A stretch of 64,000 nt of DNA from assembly GCA_035518375.1 (NCBI GenBank), contig DATIXQ010000026.1, forward strand, positions 1 to 64,000, in the 5' to 3' direction. The notes under the pieces are model-generated. The model did not search any database. It had not been told where the DNA came from and saw only the letters and a list, made by a program, of their open reading frames with translations. Shown here piece after piece: positions 48,923 through 58,684 of the stretch (within the stretch, counting starts at the first letter, position 1; every line of letters starts with the position of its first letter). This DNA is from DATJLY01 sp035518375 (GTDB lineage: Bacteria; Pseudomonadota; Alphaproteobacteria; ATCC43930; CGMCC-115725). The position numbers and the translations under genes are program-made.

Positions 48923-50317
48923 ATGGCCGAGAGATGGACACCTGATAGCTGGCGCGGCAAGCCCATTCGCCAGGCGCCCGACTATCCCGACGAAGCGGGC
49001 GTGAAGGCGGTCGAGCAGACGCTGCGCAACTACCCGCCTTTGGTCTTCGCCGGCGAGGCGCGCCGGCTCAAGGCGTCGCTCGCCGAGGTGGCGGGGGGGC
49101 GTGCCTTCCTGTTGCAGGGCGGGGACTGCGCCGAAAGCTTCGCCGAGTTCCATCCCAACAACATCCGCGACACGTTCCGCGTGCTCCTGCAGATGGCGGT
49201 GGTACTGACTTATGGCGCGGCCTGCCCGGTGGTGAAGGTCTCGCGCATGGCCGGGCAGTTCGCCAAGCCCCGCACGTCCGACACCGAGACGCAGAACGGC
49301 GTGACCTTGCCCGCCTATCGCGGCGACAGCATCAACGGCATGGAGTTCAGCGCCGAGGCGCGCAAGCCCGATCCCAAGCGCATGATCCAGGCTTACAGCC
49401 AATCAGCGGCGACCTTGAATTTGCTGCGCGCTTTCGCGCAGGGCGGCTACGCCGATCTCCACCGCGTCCACAGCTGGAACCAGGGCTTTGTCGCCTCGAG
49501 CCCGGCCGGCGAGCGCTATCAGGAGCTTGCCGATCGACTGACCGAGACGCTCGACTTCATGGCGGCATGTGGCCTCACCTCGGAAACGACGCCGCAGATC
49601 CGCGAGACCGATCTCTTCACCTCGCACGAAGCGCTGCTGCTGCCGTTCGAGGAGGCGATGACGCGCGTCGATTCGACGACGGGCGACTGGTACGACGTTT
49701 CGGCGCACATGCTCTGGATCGGAGACCGCACGCGGCAATATGACGGCGCGCATGTCGAGTTCATGCGCGGGGTGAAGAATCCGTTGGGCCTCAAATGCGG
49801 GCCGACGCTCGAGACCTCGGACTTGCTGCGTTTGATCGAGCGCCTCGATCCCGAGAACGAGCCGGGCCGGCTCGTCCTCATCGTGCGCATGGGCTACGAC
49901 AAGGTCGAGACGAAGCTCCCGCCCTTGATCCGCGCCGTCACGCGCGAGGGGCGCAACATCGTGTGGTGCTGCGATCCGATGCATGGCAACACCATCGTGT
50001 CCTCGACCGGCTACAAGACACGCGCGGTTGACCGCATCCTCGCCGAGGTCAAAGGCTTCTTTGCCGCGCACGATGCTGAGGGCACCCATGCGGGCGGAAT
50101 CCACGTCGAGATGACCGGGCAGGACGTGACCGAATGTATCGGCGGCGCGCAGGCGATCACGGAGAGCGGGCTCGCCGACCGCTATCACACGCATTGCGAT
50201 CCGCGGCTCAATGCGAGCCAGTCGCTCGAGCTCGCGTTTCTCATCGCCGAGGCGCTGAAGCGCCGGCGCGTCGCCGAGACGCGGCGGCGGGCGGTCGCCG
50301 CGGCGGCGGCGTCCTAG
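48923..50317 (+). CDS. class II 3-deoxy-7-phosphoheptulonate (DAHP) synthase
   Basis: A 464-residue plant-type DAHP synthase that condenses PEP and erythrose-4-phosphate, the entry to the shikimate pathway. Diagnostic text: WTPDSWRGKPIRQAPDYPDE, FLLQGGDCAESFAEFHPNNI, RMAGQFAKPRTSDTE, LPAYRGDSINGMEF, MLWIGDRTRQYDGAHVEFMR, VWCCDPMHGNTI and GGIHVEMTGQDVTECIGGA. The start at 48923 gives MAERWTP. The C-terminus is Ala/Arg-rich. It shares pathway with aroQ at 16,918. The next gene starts seven bases on. Confidence 0.96.
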   Translation: MAERWTPDSWRGKPIRQAPDYPDEAGVKAVEQTLRNYPPLVFAGEARRLKASLAEVAGGRAFLLQGGDCAESFAEFHPNNIRDTFRVLLQMAVVLTYGAACPVVKVSRMAGQFAKPRTSDTETQNGVTLPAYRGDSINGMEFSAEARKPDPKRMIQAYSQSAATLNLLRAFAQGGYADLHRVHSWNQGFVASSPAGERYQELADRLTETLDFMAACGLTSETTPQIRETDLFTSHEALLLPFEEAMTRVDSTTGDWYDVSAHMLWIGDRTRQYDGAHVEFMRGVKNPLGLKCGPTLETSDLLRLIERLDPENEPGRLVLIVRMGYDKVETKLPPLIRAVTREGRNIVWCCDPMHGNTIVSSTGYKTRAVDRILAEVKGFFAAHDAEGTHAGGIHVEMTGQDVTECIGGAQAITESGLADRYHTHCDPRLNASQSLELAFLIAEALKRRRVAETRRRAVAAAAAS

Positions 50318-50324
50318 GGGGTAA

Positions 50325-51470
50325 GTGGCCCGCGAGGATCGTCGTGCCATGAGCCTCGATCCCGAGCAGCTGCGCCGCCAGACCGACAGCTATTTCCTCC
50401 GCACCAAGGAGATTGTGCGCCGCTTCGGCGACCGCGAGGCGACCTACGCGCTCTTCATGCGGCGCCCGGTCATCTGCACGCCACGCCTCATGGTCGAGTT
50501 TCTTGAGGAAACGGCCCGCGAGCGCGGCACTGAGTTCGCGATCGAGCTCATGTACAAGGAAGGTGAATGGGTCGGCGCCGGCGAGCCGATGGTGTATCTC
50601 ACCGGCTCGCTTTATCACCTCGTCGATCTCGAGACGGTCTATCTCCAGAAGCTTGGGCCGCCCTGTGTCGCCGCCTACAACGCTTACGCCATGTGCGTGG
50701 ATCTGCCGCGCACGGCGTTCCTCGCGATGGACGCGCGCCACTGCGCCGGCGCCGAGATGGCGGAGATGATGGCCTATGCCGCGGCCGTCGGCTCCGATGC
50801 GGCGCGGCGCGAGGTGGGTGCCGTGGGGTTCACCGGCAACGCGACCGCGGCGACCGCGCATTTCTTCGGCAACGAAACAGGGCGCGGGACGATGCCGCAC
50901 GCGCTCATCGGCTATGCCGGCTCGACCTTGCGCGCGGCCGAGATGTTCCACGAGACCTTTCCCGACGAGAACCTCACGGTGCTTGTCGATTATTTCGGCC
51001 GTGAAGTCACGGACGCGCTCGAAGTCTGCCGCCGCTTCCCCGATCTCGCGGCGGCAGGGAAGCTCGCCTTCCGCATCGACACGCATGGCGGCCGCTATGT
51101 GGAGGAGCTCGACCTGCAGCGCTCTTACGCCGTGCTCGAGAAGCACGCGCCGCGTGCCATCCGCTCCTACCGCAGCGAGCCGGAGCTGCGCTATCTCGTC
51201 GGCACCGGTGTCACCGCGGCCGCCGTCTGGCACGTGCGCCAGCGTCTCACCGAGGCGGGGTTTCCGGCGACGCGGATCGTCGCGAGCTCGGGCTTCACGC
51301 CGGCGAAATGCCGCATCATGGCGGTGGCGGACGCGCCAATCGACGTGGTCGGCACTGGCTCCTATCTCCCCGAGATCTGGACCGAGACTTATGCCACGTC
51401 CGATATCGTCGCCTATGACGGGGTGCCGCTCGTCAAGGCGGGCCGCGAGTTCCTGGTGAAGAAGCGCTAG
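50325..51470 (+). CDS. nicotinate phosphoribosyltransferase family protein
   Basis: A 381-residue type II phosphoribosyltransferase-fold protein. It has DSYFLRTKEIVRRFGDREAT, GEPMVYLTGSLYHLVDLETV, the EMMAYAAAVGSDAARRE and GTMPHALIGYAGSTLRAAEM blocks, LTVLVDYFGREVTDALEVCR, and a C-terminal VASSGFTPAKCRIM and VDVVGTGSYLP-like segment. It most likely makes nicotinate mononucleotide for NAD salvage; nadE is 3.6 kb downstream. GTG at 50325 has AGGGGGTAA before it; ATG at 50349 is an alternative. It is followed by the LLM gene at 9 bp. Confidence 0.82.
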   Translation: MAREDRRAMSLDPEQLRRQTDSYFLRTKEIVRRFGDREATYALFMRRPVICTPRLMVEFLEETARERGTEFAIELMYKEGEWVGAGEPMVYLTGSLYHLVDLETVYLQKLGPPCVAAYNAYAMCVDLPRTAFLAMDARHCAGAEMAEMMAYAAAVGSDAARREVGAVGFTGNATAATAHFFGNETGRGTMPHALIGYAGSTLRAAEMFHETFPDENLTVLVDYFGREVTDALEVCRRFPDLAAAGKLAFRIDTHGGRYVEELDLQRSYAVLEKHAPRAIRSYRSEPELRYLVGTGVTAAAVWHVRQRLTEAGFPATRIVASSGFTPAKCRIMAVADAPIDVVGTGSYLPEIWTETYATSDIVAYDGVPLVKAGREFLVKKR

Positions 51471-51479
51471 GGGGCCGAC

Positions 51480-52595
51480 GTGACAGCCCGCAACGCCACC
51501 ATGTTCGACGGCAACCGCTTCAAGCTCGCGGTGTTCGGCTCGAACTGCTCGTCCGGGCGGGCTGCCACCAAGGTGCCCGAGCGCTGGGCCAACAGCTTCG
51601 CCGAGAACGTGCGTCTGGCTCAGCTTGCCGACGACATCGGCATCGAATGCATGGTGCCGATCGGGCGCTGGAAGGGCTATGGCGGCGAGACCAATTTCGA
51701 GGGCGCGACGTTCGAGACCATCACCTGGGCGTGCGGGCTTCTGGCGGCGACGAAGCGCATCACTGTCTTCGGCACTGTGCACGTTCCGATCTTCCCGCCC
51801 GTGCTCGCGGCGAAGCAGATCGTCACTGCCGACCATATCGGCGAAGGACGCTTCGGCCTCAACATCGTGTGCGGCTGGAACCAGGACGAGTTCGACATGT
51901 TCGGGCTCGACCAAGACATACACGACGACCGCTATGCGCGCGGCAAGGAATGGCTCGACGTCATCCTGCGCATCTGGGGCGAGGACGCGCCGTTCGACTA
52001 TGCCGGCAGCTACTACAAGCTCAAAGGCGTCGAGGGGCGGCCTATGCCGTGGGCCGGGCAGCGACCGATCCTGATGAATGCCGGCAATTCGCCCACGGGG
52101 CGCAAGTTCGGCGCCGATAATTGCGACATGGTGTTCGATCAGCCGCATGCGCTCGACCGCGCGAAGGAGCGCATCCTCGAGGTGCGCGCGTGGGCCAAGG
52201 CGCGCGGCGCAGCGGTGCAGGTGTTCACCTCGGGCGCCATCGTCTGCCGCCCGACGCAAAAGGAGGCCGACGAGTATTTCCGTCATTTCGCCGTCGAGGA
52301 GCGCGACAACGGCGCGATCGACCGCATGTTCAGCCTTTATCTCAATCCCGCGAACCAGCGCACCATGACGCGCGAGGAGATCGAGAAGCTGCGCGCGCGC
52401 TATGGTGCGGGCTATGGCGGGCTCTTGGCCGTGGGCGATCCAGACGTCGTCGCGCGTGAGTTGCAGAAGCTCACCGAGGCGGGCTTCGACGGCTTCTGCT
52501 TCAGCTTCGTCAGCTATAACGACGAACTTCCATATTTCGCGCAGGAAGTGATCCCGCGCCTCGAGCGCATGGGCCTGCGCGTGCCCGCGCGCTGA
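51480..52595 (+). CDS. LLM class flavin-dependent oxidoreductase
   Basis: A 371-residue bacterial-luciferase-fold monooxygenase. Text: RLAQLADDIGIECMVPIGRW, GATFETITWACGLLAATKRI, HVPIFPPVLAAKQIVTADHI, GRFGLNIVCGWNQDEFDMFG and RPILMNAGNSPTGRKFGADN. These match the RutA/SfnG-like monooxygenases that use reduced FMN; the substrate is not evident and no flavin reductase is adjacent. GTG at 51480 follows AGGGGGCCGAC. It forms a tight pair with the nicotinate phosphoribosyltransferase gene, an association whose meaning is unclear. Confidence 0.9.
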   Translation: MTARNATMFDGNRFKLAVFGSNCSSGRAATKVPERWANSFAENVRLAQLADDIGIECMVPIGRWKGYGGETNFEGATFETITWACGLLAATKRITVFGTVHVPIFPPVLAAKQIVTADHIGEGRFGLNIVCGWNQDEFDMFGLDQDIHDDRYARGKEWLDVILRIWGEDAPFDYAGSYYKLKGVEGRPMPWAGQRPILMNAGNSPTGRKFGADNCDMVFDQPHALDRAKERILEVRAWAKARGAAVQVFTSGAIVCRPTQKEADEYFRHFAVEERDNGAIDRMFSLYLNPANQRTMTREEIEKLRARYGAGYGGLLAVGDPDVVARELQKLTEAGFDGFCFSFVSYNDELPYFAQEVIPRLERMGLRVPAR

Positions 52596-52624
52596 AGGCG
52601 CGGAAATTTGACGGCACTGGGCCG

Positions 52625-52642
52625 CCTTGATCTACCTCAAGG
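52625..52642. promoter_or_regulatory. FNR/FixK-like palindrome upstream of ligA
   Basis: CCTTGA (52625-52630), six bases, TCAAGG (52637-52642): a perfect TTGA-N6-TCAA core. A weak -10 (TTTAGT, 52662-52667) lies at the distance expected for class II activation, giving a start site only a few bases before the ligA ATG. Confidence 0.6.
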
Positions 52643-52677
52643 CTTAGCCGTGCTGATTGCGTTTAGTTGGACGCATC

Positions 52678-53025
52678 ATGACTCGGCATCATCGGGAAAT
52701 TCCTGGCACGCCGATCTTCGATGGCGAGGCGGCCGCACGGGGGTATGCCCTCAACCGCATGTGCTTCTCATTCAATAGCGCTGCGAACCGCGCGTCCTTT
52801 CTCGCCGACGAGGATGGTTACTGTGCGAAATACGGACTGTCGCCGGAGCAGCGCGATGCGGTGCGCAAGCGCGACGTGCTCGCCTTAATCGAGGCCGGCG
52901 GCAACATCTATTACCTCGCGAAGCTTGCCGGCATCTTCGGGTTGGGCGTGCAAGATATTGGGGCGCAGCAGACCGGCATGAGCGTCGAGGCGTTCAAGGC
53001 GAAGCTTTTGGCAGCAGGAGCCTGA
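52678..53025 (+). CDS. ligA: protocatechuate 4,5-dioxygenase alpha-type subunit (LigA)
   Basis: A 115-residue small subunit of an extradiol dioxygenase. Family text: HREIPGTPIFDGEAAARGYA, LNRMCFSFNSAANRASFLAD, YGLSPEQRDAVRKRDVLALI and GNIYYLAKLAGIFGLGVQDI. The alpha subunit covers the active site of LigB. The ATG at 52678 is preferred over a TTG at 52657. ligB follows two bases after the stop. No ligC, ligI, ligJ or regulator gene is adjacent, so the rest of a meta-cleavage pathway is elsewhere. Confidence 0.93.
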   Translation: MTRHHREIPGTPIFDGEAAARGYALNRMCFSFNSAANRASFLADEDGYCAKYGLSPEQRDAVRKRDVLALIEAGGNIYYLAKLAGIFGLGVQDIGAQQTGMSVEAFKAKLLAAGA

Positions 53026-53027
53026 CC

Positions 53028-53870
53028 ATGGCACGGATCGTCGGCGGCCTTGCCACGTCTCATATCCCTTCGATCGGTGTCGCAATCGCAAAAGGGCTGC
53101 AGAGCGAACCCTATTGGCGGCCGTTCTTCGACGGTTTTCCGCCAGCACGCGCCTGGCTCGAGCGCCAGAAGCCGGATATCGCCGTGGTGATCTACAATGA
53201 CCACGGCCTCAATTTCTTTCTCGATAAGCTGCCGACCTTTGCCGTGGGCGCGGCGGCGGAATATCAACATGCGGACGAAGGCTGGGGACTGCCTGTCTCG
53301 CGGCCGTTCGCCGGAGACACCGATTTCTCCTGGCACTTGATTAATAGTCTCGTTGATGACGAATTCGATGTGACGACCTGCCAGGAAATGCTGGTCGATC
53401 ATGCCTTCACCATTCCGATGTCGCTGTTTTGGGCGGGAAATCGCCCGTGGCCCGTGCGCACGGTTCCGATCGCGGTCAATACTGTGCAGCATCCGTTGCC
53501 GTCGCCGGCGCGTTGCTTCAAGCTCGGCCAGACAATCGGCCGCGCCATTCGATCCTACGATAAGGCCGTGAAGGTCGTGGTGATCGGCACCGGCGGCCTG
53601 TCGCATCAGCTCGACGGTACGCGCGCGGGCTTCATCAACAAGGAGTTCGATCTGATGTGTCTCGGCGCGCTGCCGCATCAGCCGGAGGTTCTGACGGAAT
53701 ATTCGATTCTCGACCTCGTCGAACTTGCGGGCGCGCAGGGCGTGGAGTTCGTCAATTGGCTTGCGATGCGTGGCGCCCTTGGCGATCCCGTGACGGAGAT
53801 TCACCGCAACTACCACATCCCGATCTCCAACACCGCGACAGGTTTGATGGTGCTGGAGTGCCCATCCTGA
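53028..53870 (+). CDS. ligB: protocatechuate 4,5-dioxygenase beta-type subunit (LigB)
   Basis: A 280-residue catalytic subunit that opens a catechol ring next to the hydroxyls with Fe(II) and O2. Iron-ligand His residues are seen in GLATSHIPSIGVAI (residue 12) and IYNDHGLNFFLDK; catalytic His is in VIGTGGLSHQLDGTRAG. FDVTTCQEMLVDHAFTIPMS and HRNYHIPISNTATGLMVLE are also typical. Substrate may be protocatechuate or a related acid such as gallate. Preceded by ligA; a FNR-like site controls the pair, odd for an oxygen-consuming enzyme. Confidence 0.94.
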   Translation: MARIVGGLATSHIPSIGVAIAKGLQSEPYWRPFFDGFPPARAWLERQKPDIAVVIYNDHGLNFFLDKLPTFAVGAAAEYQHADEGWGLPVSRPFAGDTDFSWHLINSLVDDEFDVTTCQEMLVDHAFTIPMSLFWAGNRPWPVRTVPIAVNTVQHPLPSPARCFKLGQTIGRAIRSYDKAVKVVVIGTGGLSHQLDGTRAGFINKEFDLMCLGALPHQPEVLTEYSILDLVELAGAQGVEFVNWLAMRGALGDPVTEIHRNYHIPISNTATGLMVLECPS

Positions 53871-53944
53871 GATGCCGGGATTCGCCTTGGCGCATTCTCA
53901 ATCGCCTGGTCACAACTGCCGTGGCTATTTGACGACGCTAGCCC

Positions 53945-53967
53945 TCCTTCCTACTTTCGAGGAAGGA
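53945..53967 (+). promoter_or_regulatory. hairpin covering the nadE ribosome-binding site
   Basis: TCCTTCCT (53945-53952) and AGGAAGGA (53960-53967) form a perfect 8-bp stem with a 7-nt loop. The right arm contains the SD-like AGGAAGG and the A of the ATG, so the folded form should block initiation. Confidence 0.6.
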
Positions 53968-55682
53968 TGACCGACCGCCTTTCGATCGCCATCGCCCAGC
54001 TCGATCCGACCGTGGGCGACATCGCCGGCAACATCGCGAAGCTCGATGCGGCGCGCGCGGAAGGCGCGCGGCTGGGCGTCGATCTCGTCGTGGCGTCGGA
54101 GCTTTTCGTCGCGGGCTATCCGCCGGAGGACCTGGTGTTGAAGCCCGCCTTCGTCGCGGCCTGCCAGAACGCCGCGCAGGAGTTCGCGCGCGCGACCGCC
54201 CAGGGGCCGGGTGTGCTCTTCGGCTGCCCGTGGCGCCAGGACGGCAAGGTCTACAACGCCGTCGTCCTGGCCGAGGGCGGCCGCGTCGCCGCGCTCCGCT
54301 TCAAGCACGATCTGCCGAACTATGGCGTCTTCGACGAGAAACGCGTCTTCGCAGCCGGGCCTGCACCTGGCCCCATTCCGTTCCGCGGCGTGCGGCTCGG
54401 CGTGATGGTGTGCGAGGATATGTGGTCGATGGATGCGACCGAATGCTTGAGCGAATCGGGCGCCGAACTCCTCGTCGTCATCAACGGCTCGCCGTTCGAG
54501 ACCGATAAGCGCGACGAGCGCATCGAGCTTGCGGTGGCGCGCGTCAAGGAGAGCGGCCTGCCGCTCCTTTACGTGAACCAGGTCGGGGGGCAGGACGAGC
54601 TTGTGTTCGACGGCGCATCCTTCGCGCTCGATGCGGCGTGCACGCTGAAAGTCCAGGCGCCGTGCTGGCGCGAGGCGCTCCTTGTGTCCGAGTGGCGGCG
54701 CGAAGCCGAGGGCTGGACCGTTGCGGAGGGTGCGCTGGTGCCGCCGCCGGAAGGGACGGAGGCGTTCTACGAGGCACTCGTGCTGGGCCTGCGCGACTAT
54801 GTGCGCAAGAACCGCTTCCCCGGTGTCGTCCTCGGGCTTTCGGGCGGTATCGATTCGGCGCTCACGGCGGCGCTCGCAACCGATGCATTGGGCGCCGAGC
54901 AGGTCCATTGCGTGATGATGCCGTCGCCCTATACCTCGCGCGAAAGCCTCGAGGATGCGGCGCTTGTCGCAGAACTCCTCGGCACGGAACTGCGCTCGAT
55001 CGACATCGGCCCGGCGATGGCCGCGATGGACGCGATGCTGAAGCCCTCCTTCGAGGGGCGCGCGCCCGACATCACGGAAGAGAACATCCAGTCGCGCGCG
55101 CGCGGTATGACGCTCATGGCGCTCTCCAACAAGTTCGGCTGGATGGTCTTGTCGACCGGCAACAAGTCGGAGATGTCGGCGGGCTATGCGACGCTCTATG
55201 GCGACATGTGCGGCGGCTATGCCGTCTTGAAGGACGTCTACAAGATGTCGGTGTTCGAGCTTTCGCGCTGGCGCAACGAGCGTCGCACGCCTGGCATGCT
55301 CGGCCCCGCGGGCCGCGTCATGCCGGAGCGCGTCATCACGAAGCCGCCGTCGGCGGAGTTGAAGCCCAACCAGAAGGACGAGGACACGCTGCCGCCCTAC
55401 GCGGTGCTCGACGATATTCTGCAATGCCTCGTCGAACATGAAATGACGGTGCCTGAGATCGTCGCGCGCGGCCACGCGGAGGCGACGGTGCGCATGGTGT
55501 GGCGGATGCTCGACCGTGCCGAATACAAGCGCCGGCAGGCACCGCCCGGCGTCAAGGTGACGCGCCGCGCCTTCGGGCGCGACCGCCGCTATCCCATCAC
55601 CAACATTTTCCAGGACGAGGGCCCGGTTCCGACGACCGAGCCCGGTGAGACGCCGCGCGCCCCCGCGCCACAGCCCGGCTGA
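53967..55682 (+). CDS. nadE: glutamine-dependent NAD+ synthase
   Basis: A 571-residue two-domain enzyme for the last step of NAD synthesis. The N-terminal nitrilase-like glutaminase has IAIAQLDPTVGDIAGNIAKL, the Glu in VVASELFVAGYPPEDL, the Lys in RFKHDLPNYGVFDEKR and the nucleophile in VMVCEDMWSMDATE. The synthetase domain begins near residue 270: VVLGLSGGIDSALTAALATD (P-loop), MMPSPYTSRESLEDA, STGNKSEMSAGYATLYGDMC. MTDRLSIAIAQ is the natural start although the SD is unusually close. cysS begins six bases after the stop. Confidence 0.96.
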   Translation: MTDRLSIAIAQLDPTVGDIAGNIAKLDAARAEGARLGVDLVVASELFVAGYPPEDLVLKPAFVAACQNAAQEFARATAQGPGVLFGCPWRQDGKVYNAVVLAEGGRVAALRFKHDLPNYGVFDEKRVFAAGPAPGPIPFRGVRLGVMVCEDMWSMDATECLSESGAELLVVINGSPFETDKRDERIELAVARVKESGLPLLYVNQVGGQDELVFDGASFALDAACTLKVQAPCWREALLVSEWRREAEGWTVAEGALVPPPEGTEAFYEALVLGLRDYVRKNRFPGVVLGLSGGIDSALTAALATDALGAEQVHCVMMPSPYTSRESLEDAALVAELLGTELRSIDIGPAMAAMDAMLKPSFEGRAPDITEENIQSRARGMTLMALSNKFGWMVLSTGNKSEMSAGYATLYGDMCGGYAVLKDVYKMSVFELSRWRNERRTPGMLGPAGRVMPERVITKPPSAELKPNQKDEDTLPPYAVLDDILQCLVEHEMTVPEIVARGHAEATVRMVWRMLDRAEYKRRQAPPGVKVTRRAFGRDRRYPITNIFQDEGPVPTTEPGETPRAPAPQPG

Positions 55683-55688
55683 GGCGTC

Positions 55689-57047
<1,359 letters not shown>

Positions 57048-57090
57048 GGGGCCACTCGAAAAATCAGCGTCCGCTCGCTAGTCTCCGCCG

Positions 57091-58680
57091 ATGGCGGGCG
57101 AGCGCATCTATCTCTACGACACGACCCTGCGCGACGGCGCGCAGACGCAAGGCGTCGATTTCGGCGTCCCCGACAAGATCGCAATTGCGCGCGAATTGGA
57201 CCTGCTCGGCATCGACTATATCGAGGGCGGCTGGCCCGGTGCCAATCCGACCGACGATGCCTTTTTCGCCAAAGCTCCGGCGCTTGCGCGCGCGAAGATT
57301 GCTGCCTTCGGCATGACGCGGCGGAGTGGACGCAGCGCTGCCAACGATCCCGGCCTTGCCGCCGTGCTTTCCTCCGGCGCCAAGGTCGCGACGCTCGTCG
57401 GCAAGACCTGGGATTTCCACGCGCAGGTGGCCTTGGGCGTGAGCCTCGCCGAGAACGTGGCGATGATCGGCGAGTCCGTCACGCACGCAGCGAGCCGCCT
57501 CGACGAGGTCATGTTCGACGCCGAGCATTTCTTCGACGGCTACAAGGCCAATTCCGGCTTTGCATTCGATTGCCTCAAGGCGGCGCATGATGGCGGCGCG
57601 CGCTGGCTCGTGCTCTGCGACACGAACGGCGGCACGCTGCCCGAGGAGGTCGAGCGCATCGTGGCGGCGGTGGCCAAGTCCATTCCGGCCGACAAGATCG
57701 CGATCCACTGCCACAACGATACCGGCAATGCGGTCGCGAATTCGCTGGCCGCGGTGCGCGCCGGCGCGCGCCAGATCCAGGGCACGGTGAACGGCCTGGG
57801 CGAGCGCTGCGGCAACGCCAATCTCGTGACGCTTATCCCGACGCTCGCGCTGAAACTGGGCTACCGCACCGGCGTCGATGAGGCCGGGATGAAGCGCCTG
57901 ACGCATATCTCGCGCTTCCTCGACGAGCGCTTGAACCGCCCGCCCGACCGCCACGCGCCCTATGTCGGCGAGGCGGCGTTTGCGCACAAGGGCGGGCTTC
58001 ATGTCTCTGCGGTCGAGAAGGACCCGCGCTCCTACGAGCATATCGATCCTGCGCTCGTTGGGAACCGCCGCCACGTCGTCGTGTCCGACCAGGCCGGCAA
58101 GGCGAACCTGCTGGCGCGGCTCAGGGAGCTCGACATCGCGGTCGAGCCCGACCATCCGAAGCTCGGCACGCTTCTCGACGAGGTGAAGGCGCGCGAGTTC
58201 GCGGGCTATGCCTATGACGGCGCCGAGGCGAGCTTCGAGCTTCTGGCGCGGCGCACGCTCGGTTCGGTGCCGGAATATTTTCGGCTGCAGAGCTTTCGCG
58301 TTCTCGACGAGCGGCGCTGGAACGCCAAGGGCGACCTCATCACGTTGAGCGAGGCGACGATCAAGGTGAACGTCGCCGGCCGCCAGGTGATGACCGTCGC
58401 CGAAGGGAATGGCCCGGTCAATGCGCTCGACGCGGCGTTGCGGAAAGCGCTCATCGAGAACTTCCCGGAGGTCGATGGCATCCGCCTCACCGACTACAAG
58501 GTGCGCATCCTGACGCCGCAGGACGGAACTGGCGCCGTGACGCGCGTCATGATCGAGACCGCCGGCGAACACGAGACCTGGTCGACCGTCGGCGTTTCGA
58601 CCAACGTCATCGACGCCTCCTACAACGCGCTCCACGACAGCCTCACCTACCGGCTCTTCCGTTCCGGCCGGACGGCATAG
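57091..58680 (+). CDS. cimA: citramalate synthase
   Basis: A 529-residue enzyme of the LeuA/homocitrate synthase family that condenses acetyl-CoA and pyruvate to (R)-citramalate, a threonine-independent route to isoleucine. Text: IYLYDTTLRDGAQTQGVDFG near the start, YIEGGWPGANPTDDAFF, FEAHCHND-like IHCHNDTGNAVANSLAAVRA and QIQGTVNGLGERCGNANL. AFAHKGGLHVSAVEKDP and the C-terminal LeuA-type allosteric domain follow (residues about 400-520). The GWPGANP text separates it from leucine-pathway LeuA. Confidence 0.94.
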   Translation: MAGERIYLYDTTLRDGAQTQGVDFGVPDKIAIARELDLLGIDYIEGGWPGANPTDDAFFAKAPALARAKIAAFGMTRRSGRSAANDPGLAAVLSSGAKVATLVGKTWDFHAQVALGVSLAENVAMIGESVTHAASRLDEVMFDAEHFFDGYKANSGFAFDCLKAAHDGGARWLVLCDTNGGTLPEEVERIVAAVAKSIPADKIAIHCHNDTGNAVANSLAAVRAGARQIQGTVNGLGERCGNANLVTLIPTLALKLGYRTGVDEAGMKRLTHISRFLDERLNRPPDRHAPYVGEAAFAHKGGLHVSAVEKDPRSYEHIDPALVGNRRHVVVSDQAGKANLLARLRELDIAVEPDHPKLGTLLDEVKAREFAGYAYDGAEASFELLARRTLGSVPEYFRLQSFRVLDERRWNAKGDLITLSEATIKVNVAGRQVMTVAEGNGPVNALDAALRKALIENFPEVDGIRLTDYKVRILTPQDGTGAVTRVMIETAGEHETWSTVGVSTNVIDASYNALHDSLTYRLFRSGRTA

Positions 58681-58684
58681 ACCC

